A stretch of DNA of 64,000 nt from Larus michahellis. Lineage: Eukaryota; Chordata; Aves; Charadriiformes; Laridae. Below the pieces are notes generated by a model. The model was given only the letters and a program-made list of their open reading frames with translations. It ran no database searches and was not told where the DNA came from. Below, piece by piece: positions 24,851 through 37,450 of the stretch; within the stretch, counting starts at the first letter, position 1; the number at the start of each line of letters is the position of its first letter. Position numbers and translations under genes: made by a program. The stretch lies in contig NC_133930.1 of the NCBI RefSeq assembly GCF_964199755.1, positions 28,168,071-28,232,070 of the forward strand. The letters run 5' to 3'.

Positions 24851-27800
24851 TCCCACTGGAGCATCAGCGGCAGAAAAGGGGTACCCTCTGGTGAAATTAG
24901 GCTTTTCTGACAAAGCGCTGTCAGGCCAAAGCGAAGCAAACCTTGGCTCATATGTTCCTGCGCTTCCTCACAGGTACAACAGCACGCATGTTAAAAAACA
25001 GACAACAGATTGGGATTTTATCCAAGAAGGAATTCACACGCCGCAGCTGCATTTGGCATGTGGCATTTGGCGTTTGGAAATAGCTCCTTGGTCTTAGGGC
25101 AGCTCTGCGCAGAATTTTTACTGCAATGAACAGATCGTGCTCAGCTTTGTGTCAACAGACATGTCTCTCTACCGATTTCACATGTTAATCAGTTTATGGC
25201 CAAAATCTTACAAATGGAGTCATATCACGAAAAAATCCCAATAGCCCATTCCATGTCACATAACTGAATACTCACATACAAGAGTCTGTCGCTAGGGCCA
25301 GAATTTGAGACGCATCTAACTATAATAAAGCATCATTCCGCAGGTCTGAAGTAGCATTGCAGGCAACGTGTGACAAGGTAAATATGCTTAAAGGTCACTA
25401 GTTTAAATGAAAAGCAGATTGAGCAAAATCTCAAATACAATCTTGCAGGTGCTCTGGGGAGTTAAATCAGTATAATCTAGCAGAGCTGTGTCAGTTCACC
25501 TTGCCTGAAGGTCTGGCCAAGCAGGTTTGTTCTTTCACTCATCATAGGGCAGAAAGACATCATAATGGTGAGAGGTGAATTCACATGACAGTTATATTAC
25601 TGAGGATACAGTAGTGAAAGCAAAAAAAAAGTTAAAATAGAAAAAAGGATGACAGTAGAAGGTGGAAGGAAGAGGAGGAAGAAAAGCCTTCACAGAATGT
25701 TGCTCTATTCTTAAAAACAATAATCAGCAATCAGTACAGCAAGTAAATGTTGTCAGACTGGAGCTTCTCAAATATCTGTGCAGCATGAAAAGACTCCTAC
25801 AGATTTCGGGCAGAATTCATCTGACAGGTCAAAATCATTTTAGTATGCAGTTATTTGAATTTATTTATTCAGCCTTCTCTCTAAAAAGAAACCCAGGGGT
25901 CTTTCAATGAACTTGGTGTCTACAGCAGTAAACTTTAAAACCAGTATGGAGTCCATAGTGCAACCTTCTGGATTTCTCATATTTGCTCTGACAGTATGAT
26001 TTCATGTCATCAAAGTAAAGCTATGATTACCCCATGAAACGTGCTTATGCCACGTATTTGGGGGGAAAAAAAGAGCAGCAGCAAAAGCCTGTGGTTTCTG
26101 TCTGAATGAGTTTTCTTGCTGTGGGGGAGGGTGATCGAGTAGAAATTTTGACCCTGGTCCTGCAATTGGATCCATCAAGCCTGACCTCTGTGCTCCTGCA
26201 GTGCTTGCTGGAGTCAGCAGAACTACGTGCTAAGTGCAGGGATCTGTCCATGTGGAACTAACTGGGTGTTCGGGACCTTCCAGTTTCCTGCTGTGGAGGG
26301 AGGACGAGTTCACCTCCATGTAAATTCTGGAAGAGGAGCAAGAGATTTCCATAAGATAACCTTGCATTTATTTTTAGACCTTCTATTCTCTCACTCAATC
26401 CCGTAGAGATCATGCTGAACACAGAGTGCCTGCCTTTCTCCAACACATGCCTACCTGCTAACACCAGGGCATTGCTGCTGAAAATCGGCGTGACCCATAT
26501 TTCTCTAGTGAGAAAAACCTTTCACATAGTTCATAGTCACTGTCCGGTCGCTGCTGCTGCAGTTGCTAATCCACCTTCGAGTTGATTTAAATGTTGTGTC
26601 CCAAATACGGCCTCTGTCAGTGTCACGCCCATTGCTGTGGAGCAGAGTGGTTGTCTTGTGCCCCTCCAAAAATGCTGTATGTCTTGGCACCCTCTAAGTA
26701 TACAGGACAGGCAGGCTGGTGCACATGTGCAGCTCTAGGCAACTAGACAATGTTCTGAATGCACCTCTCCATCCAGAGCTATGTCTTCTGATTGCCAGCG
26801 AGGCTGCATGGACACTCGGTGACTTCCAGCTTGCCAGGTACATCCCGTACTCCCCGCCTGTGCTCAACACCAGCCTTCTCCAGCCCTCAGGAATCAAATC
26901 AATGAGATCAATCACAGATCGATGACAACTGGCAGGAGCTGAGACAGCTGTGCTGGCAAGTAAGAGGAAGTTCATACATTCCATAACGGATGCCTACTTT
27001 TAGCTGTGCTATTCCTGGCCAGGTGACTGACCTGCAAGGCACACCAGCATCACACCACTGGGTTACTTTGAATGATGACTATTGCGCTCTAGATCATTTT
27101 GGGTGGTGCCTGCCCCAGCAGTTGTGGGCTGAGAACAGTTTTTGGCTTGAGCTTTTTGAGGAAGATAGGAAAAACTGATGGGATCCTGCATGGGGAGATC
27201 CTGACTTGTCCAGCTGTGTGAGGGCACTTCTAGGCATGCTCAAAAGCAGAACTTGAAGCGTATGGGGAAACACAAAATAAAAATGAAAGGACACAGGGCA
27301 TTCTCATTGCTCTGGGGTTTAGACAGCTCATGAACAAACCTTTTTGGGACCTCCATTCTGGATTGCAAGATTTCGGAGCTTATGCACCTCATTCTTTGTT
27401 ACATACAGCTGTAAATCCATTTGTGAATACAATGCCTGGAACCATATTGATGTGGATACAATGCCTGGAACCATGTTGATCTTGAAAGTAGAACTTGAAC
27501 AAGAAAGTTCACTGCAGCCCACAGTTGCCAGGATGCTCTGGGGGAATCTACAGCCTGGATTGTGTCCCTAGGACCCACATTCGAACAAGAAGGAACCTCA
27601 GGAGGAATTCCACACAGCTCTCCCATAGAGTGAGGGTGCAGCAGGGAGAAGCTGTGATTGTTGAATCCTTTAAAACTGGTAGAACCACACACCTCTGTCA
27701 AGGCTTCAGAAAGGTGCCATTTTCTTCAACCTAGAACAACAATCTAGTAGTTGTTGAGACAGTGCTTTGCATCCCACCAGGTGGGGAAAGGAACCGAATT

Positions 27801-28498
27801 TGATGTGTGCAGGATCTCTTACAGATCTGTGTAAAAACGGGCAGAGGCCACTATTTGTATTTCCTCTGTTCTGGGATGCTCTGGTTCAAGCAGGGTGCTC
27901 CAAAAATGCCTACAGGACTGGGTTGGATGGGTGAACCAAGTATAGGAAGTCTAATCTGTGGACCGGACTTATTAACGAGTGCGCTAGTTTAAGGAATTAG
28001 ACAGATTTAAGATATTAGAGGCACTTTCATGGATTAGACACTTGCACACTTTTGAAGTTTCCCAAGCAATCAAGAGGGAAAATATACCAAGAATAAATCA
28101 AGTCTTTTCTAATGATGCTGAATGTCCAGGAGCAATCACGAGCTTCCACAAACGTCTTGTGCATTCGCAGTTCACACTGGTTTCAGCAAGTCTGAAAATC
28201 AGGCTTCTTGTTGGGGAACTCTAATATGGATTTAGATCCTTGAGTTTAACAGTTTTTCTATTAATCATTTTGCTATTAAATAATTAATAGCTCTGGTATT
28301 AAATTGCATAGCAAAGGGCTAATAAATTTTGAGGGAGAAAAAGAAGGGATTGGCTAAATATCTTCAGTGATACTGAACTGTGTATCAGTACCAAGATCTT
28401 GCTCACACTTGCCGGTCATGCAAGTGTTTAAAGAAAAGATTCTGGGGGATTGAAAAGCTGACATCTCTCAGAATTGTTGTCTGTCGTGCATGGTTATT
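24851..28498. other. region 3' of TMEM174
   Basis: Probable TMEM174 3' UTR followed by intergenic DNA. I saw no clear minus-strand AATAAA close to the stop. It contains the 29-bp duplication at 27.4 kb and no recognised gene. Confidence 0.5.
27427..27480. repeat. 29-bp tandem duplication, two copies
   Basis: ATACAATGCCTGGAACCAT is followed by a near-identical ATTGAT/GTTGAT end in both copies; one base differs within the shared part. Confidence 0.85.
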
Positions 28499-28601
28499 TT
28501 ATGAAGACAGCGGGTATATTTCCTCATAACGTGGAGGTGACAAGTCATGACAGGGGTGGTCTTCTTGCAGTTCTTCTGGCACATCAGAACTGTCCTCTGA
28601 C
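28499..28601 (-). CDS. TMEM174: TMEM174 coding exon 2 (terminal)
   Basis: This 103-bp exon follows the acceptor CTGTTTTCAG. It encodes the acidic C-terminal tail with PPRYEEIY, matching the PPPYEEIY end of human TMEM174, and a TAA stop at 28499-28501. The stretch is too short to show as a long open frame and was found by splice-site and family comparison. Confidence 0.9.
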
Positions 28602-30201
28602 CTGAAAACAGGAAGAGGAGCAGGTGCAAAAAGAATTTAGCAAACACAAATCATGCAAGTAACCTCAGTGCTGTGTCCTGTCAGCCTTATCTGGGCAAAG
28701 CACCTCCTGACTTCTTGAGAAAATGCTACGAGATGAAGTTTTACTGTGATTCAACCATTTGTTGTGTTCCTTTCATGAAGTATAAAAGTGTCGGGAGGTG
28801 ACCTTTGCTTTCATGCTGCCTATGCCTGTCACGTATATTGCTGAGGACAATGGGTTGGACAGCAGTTTTTCAAACAGACATTGGTAAATGAACTAAAAGT
28901 GACTTGGGCTCTAGGAAGGATATAATTCTGATCAATTCCTATGATTAGAATATTTTCCCTTAGAGGAAAGAACTATATAAAATTATTTAGTGTCTGAATA
29001 AAGCGGTTTCATACTGCTCTGTAATATCAGCGATCTTGTTTATGCCCCAAAACTAGGAAAAGAGTGAGGGCTGGAAGGTTGCTACAGTGGGAGAGAAGCG
29101 TGTTGTGACCCGGCGTAATGGGGAGGGAGAGCATCTGGTACCAAACTGATTCTTGCATTGTTGTAAAAATGCTGCTTGTGCGCTGACTCATGTGCTGTGA
29201 TTGTGTTTGAGTGGAAGCCTCTGGCTGTACATGTAATAACGTTCTGGTAACAGTCTAAAGTTAGTAAGATAAGCATAAAAAACCCCATGGGCAGGAGCAT
29301 ATATACTAATATCTTCAAAAACAACAAGGGATTTAGTAGACTGAAAATTGAAAGGGACTTGTAAGTGAATTTAATTTGGATAAAAATACTTTCCAGAAAA
29401 AGTACGTCTCCATAGTCTTTACTCAAGAAACAGTCCTAACAAAGAAAAAAAAATGTCTGAAGAAGGATAACACCCTGGACTAGCTTTTGTTTCCTTTGAA
29501 ACCATACATAGCACTTAAAATACTCAGAAGCCTGTGTCCAGACACACTAAGGCATTTCAGAAGGTGTACCTCTGATTCCTGGTATTCTCTGCAGCATAAG
29601 TAGCGTAGTTCTCGTCTCCGGCAAAAGCCGGGTTATCCAGGGTGTAGGCAGGGCAGAAGTGAGCAGAGGCTGGGGTGGGAATTGGCGAGGCACTGGAGGA
29701 AACGGCACCGCAGCAGCTGAGCACCGGGTGAAGGTAGCCAGGACTCACGGCCATGCCTTCCTGGGCTGGGTAGGGCGGAGGGATGTACTGTACCACTGTG
29801 GCGCCGTGGAAAGTTATAGGCTGGTTAATGCCGGTGAAGACAAAGGACTGTCCACTTGCCGTCTGGTCAAGGTCTGACGTATTTTCCTCTCTTTCTTTAC
29901 AGGGCTTGCATGTAAGCATGTTAAATTTACAGACAGCAATCAGAATAAAAGTCACCCCCACAGACAGTAGAATAGGCCCTAATAACTGAGTCCACTCCAG
30001 GTGAGTAATGCCGTCGTATTTTATCCATCCCATCACGGTGAACGTGATCCCCACCAGTCCCAAGAACACACCTGAAAAGAGCAAAGTGGCGCCGGCTTTA
30101 TCCCCATCTGACACCAGGACATCGGATCTGTTTGGCTGGTAAGGAGTGACAGAAAAGACATTCAAAGAGAAATCTTCTACGTTGCTGTTGTTCTGCTCCA
30201 T
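28499..30201 (-). CDS. TMEM174: TMEM174, two-pass membrane protein (2 coding exons)
   Basis: Recognised by close similarity to vertebrate TMEM174. Exon 1 is 29570-30201 and exon 2 is 28499-28601; the 968-bp intron has a GT donor (AG|GTACAC) and an acceptor TGTTTTCAG. The joined frame gives 244 aa (human has 243) ending in TAA. Residues about 38-60 and 73-93 are hydrophobic transmembrane segments; the loop between them is short (KYDGITHLEWTQ). After the second segment comes a Cys/Lys-rich stretch, then the family-typical FVFTGINQPITFHGATVVQY and a PPPY motif at 141-144; the tail ends with SPPRYEEIY (about 232-240). Left unspliced, the frame stops four codons after the donor, at residue 214. 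The start ATG has G at -3 and G at +4. Family knowledge: TMEM174 is mainly expressed in kidney proximal tubule, where it is reported to interact with the phosphate transporter NPT2A. Its neighbour TMEM171 lies upstream on the same strand. No truncation or frameshift is seen. Confidence 0.95.
29570..30201 (-). CDS. TMEM174: TMEM174 coding exon 1
   Basis: This exon holds the start codon (30199-30201), both transmembrane segments and the PPPY motif. It ends in phase 2 after codon 210, with the donor AG|GTACAC. Confidence 0.93.
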
Positions 30202-30330
30202 TACTGAGTATAACGTGTCTTCTGCCTCAAGAGAAAGGGGGCTTGTCAGGGAGTTGGCAGAGCATTTAAAGTCGAAGGTTCAGGTTAGTTATACAAGAAC
30301 TTTGTGTGTGTATGGTTAACAGGGTGCATC
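30202..30330 (-). promoter_or_regulatory. probable TMEM174 core promoter and 5' UTR
   Basis: A TTTAAA element at 30265-30270 lies 64 bp upstream of the TMEM174 start, at a distance that would suit a TATA-like box with a short 5' UTR. A GTTAAC at about 30315 and the nearby GGTTAGTTATAC resemble HNF1 half-sites, which would fit kidney expression. There is no CpG island here. Transcription start and factor binding are inference. Confidence 0.3.
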
Positions 30331-33091
30331 ATGTGAAAGAATAAACTTTGCTTAGAAGAATAAAGGTCTGGGAAGTGAAGCCTGAAGCGATCACTAAAGA
30401 CTTCTTGAATTACCACCATCGCTTCCGAAATGGCTTCACCCTTGCATGGCTCCTTATCTCTTTGTTTGTCGTCGTCTTTAATTTGGCACCCACTGCTACT
30501 TCCTCGCGGTGCCCATGCCAGATGGGAGAGAAAGGAAGCTGCAGCCACCGCGGCTTTTGCTAGGCTCCCTGCCAGCTGATGCATCCAACATATGGACAGC
30601 ATACGTTTAGTCAACAGCAGTGTGGCGACCCTCGCTCCGCCTGGGCCACCACTCCAGCAACCCAGATCTGCAGGAAAATGCGTGGCCATTGCCAGGACCT
30701 CTTTGCAGAACTCCAAAGCGTGACATTTATAGCCACACCTGGATCTCTGTTGCAGCTCGGTTCTGCAGTCCAGAGCTTCCGTGGGTTAAAAAATATCAAA
30801 GTAGGCTTTCTGATATTTTGCCAAGGGGGTGGGTGGGAGGGTAAGCGGCAACATGGTGGTGAGTGCTGAACAGCCTGGGAGAGCGGCTGGTTGTGGGAGA
30901 AAAGTTTTTTCAAGCCAGCCAAAGCTTTCCAGCTGTTTGAAGGTAGCATAATTGCTCTGTAATTTCCCCTTAATTGTGGACATTTTTTGTTGTGGGAACT
31001 CCACCCCTTCCTCAAAGTTTATACTGAATAAAGCCCACATACGCTGAAAAGCACACCACTGCAGGAATGAGAAAGCATCTCCTGTTACGTTAAACCTGGC
31101 AAAGGAAGGGATCTTATCCTGTACTCAAAAGTACCTAGAATATTTTTTTTTACATCACAATGAATTGTTCTGTTGAACCTGTGCCCCATATATTTAACAG
31201 ATTAATTGAATATTGAGATTTTCTGTTTCCTAACAGTTTCAGACTAAAGTAATTGCTGTCAGAGGGTTCTGGTAGAACGTCTTTGTAGAATTCCTTAAGG
31301 AGGAAAAATCTACAGCTACTGGATCTGTTTTGACGAGCATGGCAGGGGAGTACACACAGGACAGAGATTACTCCTCAGGTGGTAGAACACACAATGCTAA
31401 TTCCTGCCACCAGCAGCTCTGGGGAAGCCAGCTTATCCTGAGATTTATAAGATTAAAATAGCACTAGAACTAGAAATCTTGCCTTTCAGACTACTTCTTC
31501 AAAATCAGTAAAGTGCCTTCAGTCTACTATACATTCATATCGCGCAGCGTGACAGCAGCTCACTTCTGAAAGGGGCTGCTCACCAAGTTTGGTGTCTTCA
31601 GAACTGATGCTGAATGCAATTGCACATGTGTCTTTCTCATTTGTTAGCAGACAGACCTTGAGGAATATTAGTGCCGGACTCCTTTAAAAACGTCTGGGAA
31701 GTTTACAAAGTTGGTATTATGTCTCTTCTATTACTGAGGGTGCCAACAAATTTCCTGCCAAATACACTCAGGATCAGCCCTCCCCTCAGTGCCAAGTCCA
31801 GCCAGAGCTCTCGGCACCACTTGAGCAAAGCGTTAGGGCTTGCAATGCAGTGGTTTTGTATGATGACAGCTAAATTAAAAAGTGCTGAAATACTAGATAA
31901 GCTGTCCTTGTGTTGGTAATTACAGCCAAAACCTAAGTCACCTTTAACCTTATATTTGGTAAACTTAATGGAATGAACTTCTGTTACTGCTCTCTGCAAG
32001 TCAGATTTTTCCATACCATGAATCATTCTTGTCGCTGTTGGCTGAATCTTCCAGGCTTTCCAACATCCTTTTAAAAGCAGCGTAATATCATAATGGCTGT
32101 CTAACTAATGGTATATACAGATGTAGTGTCACTTTCCTCCTCTCATTCATTCAAGAACTCTGCAACCGCTATTTGCAACAGGAGATTGTGCTGGAGCACT
32201 TCCTCGGTCCTGCGCATGGTCCTTAGATGCTGGCTGGAGTCGGAGTTTTCCAGGTCAGGTGTTGCATCATCCCATGGCTGATGCTCTTTGTCTCTGGCCT
32301 AGGACATGACTTCACGGTTGTTGAGCAAGCCCACAGGAGAGCTGGAGAATACAGGTGGTTTCTTCCAAGGCTGCTTGTCACTTGGGATGGAAAACACTCT
32401 GTTTGGTGCAGTAGGATCTAAATTAAAATTACACCTTTCCCTGTAAAGTGCCCCCTCTTTGTAAGGTGTAATTTCCCCTAAGCCTCACCGCTTTTCTCCC
32501 ATTATTTCCCCAGACAGTGGCAATGCTGTGATCAGGCAGCTGTCAAGGTCTTAAGAGAGCAGATCGCATTGATTTTTTAAGACCAGTACTCTCCTTCACC
32601 AAGTAAGTGTATGTTCTGGGGACTCACTTAAAGATGATGATTTACTAAATGCACCTCCTTTCACCTGGAATTACTCCTAAGCAGTTTTGTGAAACCTAAA
32701 GTATCGGTCAGAGTGAGGTTTTCAGAATGTGTGCTGTTTGCAGATCTCGCTACTGTTTTGTCCCCAACCCCTTCAGGGACCTTACCCCTGAACACAAGCA
32801 CTGCTTCGCTCTCTGTTCTGCTGCATGATTTTCTGTCACCAACGCAGACTTCCCTGCAGCGCTTGCTGCTGGAAGCAGGTTTTCTGTAATGCTCTGCGCC
32901 TCCTCAGTTCCCTAACCTGTTTCAAGAGTCATCCTAGTAAACACTCACAGGCCTTCACTTAATGCTTCTCTCCTCTCCTTCTCCTATCATTTTTTACATA
33001 GTTGTTCACACTACCAGCCCATTGTAGTGGGGTTTTATTTTCTTCCTTGCCTGTAATATAGTCAGGGACTTAGTCACAGAACATGCAAAAG

Positions 33092-33345
33092 ATCATAGAA
33101 TCATAGAATTGCCTAGGTTGAAAGGGACCTTTCAGATCATCAAGTCCAACCATCGACCTAACACTGACAAAAACCATCACTAAACCATATCGCTAAGCAC
33201 TATTGTCTATATTATCTACCCGTCTTTTGAATACCTCCAGGGACGACAATCCCACCACTTCCCTGGGCAGCCTGTTCCAATGCTTGATAACCCTTTCAGT
33301 GTAAAAATTTTTCCTAATATCTAATCTAAACGTCCCCAACAGGCA
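33092..33345 (-). mobile_element. CR1 LINE fragment, minus orientation
   Basis: Starts with ATCATAGAATCATAGAATTG, followed by a diverged CR1 3' UTR and the end of ORF2 (TGGGCAGCCTGTTCCAATGC on the plus strand). 5'-truncated and mutated. Confidence 0.93.
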
Positions 33346-34710
33346 TCCTCCAGATGCTGTGTAAAAGAATATGATACCGTGGTATCACACACTGATTGGC
33401 ATTAAAAAGAGTAGGTACAAAGTATCACTCCACAACAAAACATTCAATTGTAGGGAGATTAAGGAGCCAATGATTTGACTGAGAGAGGATTTTTCCTAGA
33501 GAAAGGCAACTGTATGTGGCATCTTCAGTGGAAAACATGTATTACGTGTGTATGAGCAGTAGCAAAAGAACCACCGTGCATGGGCCTTGCACCCTGGGGC
33601 TGGGGCTGTGCACTATCGTGCTGCCAGCCTCAAAGCGTAAATAAGCTGCAAGGAGCAGGTTCAGCCAGCTGCCCACGCCTGCAAGGGAGGTTTGATAGGC
33701 TCCCAGGGAATGCTGTCTTGTCAGCAGGCATGCCAAACTGCGGGTATTTCCATACCTAACTATCCAGATACATGCGTGTGTGAGAGGGAGCAGTACAGAT
33801 CTAGATGAAGGCTGACACGTTCGCTGCAGAATCGTGGAGGTATTGGGGAAAAATGTTTGCCTGGACACAGAAATGTCCCATAGCCATGACTCTGGAGAGG
33901 CAGAATGGAAAAGGGACAGATGGATACACCACTACCAGCCACAGAGAGCAAGGATGGGGTGATCCAGCAAGTGCTGCTATCCTAAAAACACAGCATCCAC
34001 GCAGACATCTGTGCAACCTCGGCTTTTCAGATGAGTTAGCTTTCCACCTTTTTTTTTAGTTGCTGTTGATGCAGGGAGACTTCTCCTAGAGAAGCGGCAT
34101 CCATTTATTCATGAATCCTTCTCATATCCAAAGGATTGCAGTGTTGCAGTTAGAAGCAGAGCAATGTCAGTGCAGGCAGCAAGGAAGAGAGGCCTTAACT
34201 TCTCTTACAGAGGATAAGCAATCCTTACCTCCCACTCCGCCTGTTTAAGTAAGTGTGAATCAGTAACCAACTTGATTTGCTCCCTAGCATTTACATGTCA
34301 AGCACTTAAGCTAGCCTTAGGGCAGAAAGGGGGTTATAGCACCATTAGTGTGACAGTAAAGTATCTCACTTCCTCAATAAAAATGCTATTCTGTATTATT
34401 TTAAGCTACTTTTATAGTTTTACAAGGTGTTGCTTCCTTTCTAATACAGACATTACACCCCGACTCCCCACATGAAAAATTCCTCCCACTAATGGTATTC
34501 ACCCAGGGGTAGCCTTCAGTGGTGGAGGCAGAACTGCTAGCCTCTTACATTTTCTCACCTTGCTGAAGCAGACTGCAGCAACACAGTAAGCTAATACTGT
34601 TGCCCTGGCTGTGCTGGTGCTCCCTGTGCTGAGCAGGTGATGGAGGTGGACCCAGCACATCCATCAAGTCTTCGAGGAATGATTCTCCAAGTCAAAAGCA
34701 TAAGACGCTA

Positions 34711-34730
34711 ACACAGCTGTACAGCTGTGT
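34711..34730. repeat. perfect 20-bp palindrome with two CAGCTG E-boxes
   Basis: ACACAGCTGTACAGCTGTGT equals its own reverse complement. CAGCTG occurs at 34714-34719 and 34722-34727. A second inverted repeat follows four bases later. Confidence 0.93.
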
Positions 34731-34733
34731 ACA

Positions 34734-34767
34734 GTATAATTTTAAAAGCATCTTTTTAAAATTATAC
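34734..34767. repeat. perfect 14-bp inverted repeat, 6-nt loop
   Basis: Arms GTATAATTTTAAAA and TTTTAAAATTATAC around GCATCT. Confidence 0.93.
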
Positions 34768-37143
34768 AGAGAGAAATTCTGCTTTCAATCCTTGTTTTCA
34801 GAGGTAAGTACCACCTACCCTTCCCAGGAAATTCAGGTGCTGACTCCGAAGAGTCAGGTCAGCAGCTTTCTAAAGCATACTTTCTGTGAAGACTGCTTTT
34901 TCAGAAATAGAGGGGTCCACAATGGAGGCTCTGCAGTAGAAGATCAAAACCTTGGAGAAAAACAAGACGATCATGTTTCAATTCCAGAGGACTCAGCTCA
35001 GAGTCAACATACTCTACTTGATTTGTCTAGTCTCTTGAGTACGTCTTGGGAACAGCTGATTGAGCAAATTGCAGGCAGCACAAAAGGTTAATACCTTTAC
35101 AGTTAGCAATCAGATGTGACTGCGTTTCTTTTATTTTTAAAAAGATGGTGACATATTTCAAGGTGTATTTGTTTAAACGTTTTTTGATGTTTAACCTTTT
35201 CAGCAAATGAATGTTCATTTGTAATTCAAACAACAGAACAAAACCAACATCGGTCTTTGTTTCCATGGAATCTTTTAGGTAAAACACCCCAGCTTCTGTA
35301 TTTGCTATATAATAGCATGACAAGGACAGAGAGAGAGGCAAGCTCCTTTGACATGTGCAAGGCTTTCTGTGCAGGGCAGTGGGCACCCCTGTTAAAAATC
35401 AGGTTAGAAACAAAAGCTTTAAAAAAAAATCAAAACGATGGTAAACCGTATCTTGGATTACAGAAGGCATTCAAGGAACAGCATCCCTGAAAAACTCACT
35501 AGGTAAAAAAACATTTGAGAGAAAAGAGGACAAAATGCCTGCTGGCTTTCGTAGATCCCCCTTCTTCATACAGACATATCCCATGGCTGAGTCATGCCAG
35601 TTTAATCAGCTCCCACATACTAAATCCCTCTCTGTGCTGTGTTTGCTCATTACTCTGCATGCATAAGCCCCTCAGCTGTATTGCTGGCTAAATATACTTC
35701 CCTCCCTGGCTGGTTTGTTTTTGCGTGGCTGCACAAAGAGCTGCCCTAGCACAACTGAGGGAACAACGCAGAGATGGACTAGATGGCCAGATGCAGGGGG
35801 TTCTGAACATCTCTCTAAAAGAACTCCGCAGGTGAGAGGCATCTTTCTACAAAGATGACACGAGGCAAACACCTTTCCCTAGGCACAGGAGGGAACTCAA
35901 GTTCTCAATTCAAAGCTTGGCACTCTGTTACAGCCAGGTTCCCTGAAATTCAGCATGGGAAAAGACAAGCTGAGGTGTAGCTGAGGTCCCAGAGCACACC
36001 GGTGTTGAGACTCAGCTGAACAAGAGAGAGATCGCTCTTGAGGGATGTTTTAATGCTGGCAAGTTCACCACGCTGAAACAAACCCAGACGGTAGCTCTGC
36101 CACCTTCTGCTTCTGGGCACAGAATCAGGTCTGTTTTTCTCAAACAGGGTTCAGAGCAAGTTGTAAAGCGTCAAAGGTCACCAGCAACTCAGCTCCTGCT
36201 AATTATCCTTACCTACTACAAGCAGATCCTTCAGTTCAGGAACGGGTGCAAACATTTGCAAAACAGAACTAGAACCTGTTGTCAGTCCATCCTGAAGGCA
36301 GGCAGCTGGCACTAACTTACAGGGGCTGCAGAGGGACACAGGAGCTAAGAGGGCTCTACTTTTGAAGAGTCTGTCAAGCGCTGTGTCAGTTAAAAACATC
36401 TGTGTCACGTGTTTCCATGAAATAGCCTCTCTTGCATTTGCTGATAAGTAACATCTGCACCTGGAAGATACCATTGCTGAGCGGGGCTCACTCTGGCAAA
36501 ATAAGCACTCCTTGTACAAACCACGAATAATGATATATAACAGTAGTATAATCCCCCTGAAATCGGTCATTACCACAGTTAAACTGTTAGCCTATTAACT
36601 ATCCTCAGTGGTGCCTTAGGGCTCTTAGCCGCTGGCTAAAACTGATTTTCATAGGGATTATACTTACATAAGGACCAGAGAGGGTCTAAATTAAGCTATG
36701 GAGTGTTTGTAACCAGGCAGACCAAAAAGTAACCATTTAAGTTCTCCATAACATATTTGGTCCCAATCTTGAACACCCCTATTTGTGATGCTCTCAGAGT
36801 ACATATAAAGTCAATAACTTTGCAAACAGCTATTTTCCACAAAAGTCATACAAAAATAGAAAAAAAAAAACTTCCTAATTATTTCTTTTTTGAAGCTCCA
36901 AACAGATTTAATTAAAATAAGCAAAGAAGTTGTTCTCTACTTAGTGCCTCCATTATATAAAGAACAACTAAAAATAGAAACTGAAGCTATAACAGAACAA
37001 GATGAGCATTTAATATTCTTGCAGTGAACCAAACCTCTTCAGACTGCTTGCTCAGAAGCCCAGCATTATCTAATATTTCTTGAAACCCAAATTCACCATT
37101 CGTGCTTTTTGATGAAAAATTAGACACAGCCAACATTATTGCT

Positions 37144-37149
37144 TTTATT
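37144..37149 (-). terminator. TMEM171 poly(A) signal AATAAA
   Basis: AATAAA on the minus strand, about 80 bp past the TMEM171 stop. It would give a very short 3' UTR; longer forms cannot be excluded. Confidence 0.5.
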
Positions 37150-37227
37150 ACAAAATGTAAATAAATTCAAAAATGGTAAATCTGAGAGTACAATTTAATT
37201 TAAAAATTAAGTCTAAGTGACAGTCCT

Positions 37228-37450
37228 CTATGAACTGGTGTCAGATGTGGCTAAGGAAATAGATGAAGAAGATGAAGATGGAGAATATTCGTTATTTGTT
37301 ATTGATGCTTTTTCTTCGTATTTTGGAGGTGATTCAGAGGAGAGGTATAGCATTGGTAAAATATCTGAAGGTGAGCTGCTTCCAGAAATTGTATATATGG
37401 TTTCACAGTCTCTAACAGCAACTGTTCTTTCATCATCAGCAAGCTGTGCT
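37228..37450 (-). CDS. TMEM171: TMEM171 terminal coding exon
   Basis: Acceptor TTTTGTAG precedes the exon. It encodes RDCETIYTISG and SPPKYEEK, both matching the human C-terminus, then a Ser-rich end and a TAG stop at 37228-37230. Confidence 0.92.

Larger units (their letters stand above)
30331..37143. other. intergenic region between TMEM171 and TMEM174
   Basis: No gene recognised. It contains one CR1 copy and the palindrome cluster at 34.7 kb. The open frames (up to 143 codons at 30285-30716, minus) match nothing I know. Confidence 0.55.

Noticed and set aside
1-29000. FOXD1 coding sequence
   Set aside because: Expected by synteny on this side, but no forkhead domain was found in any frame; it probably lies outside the window.
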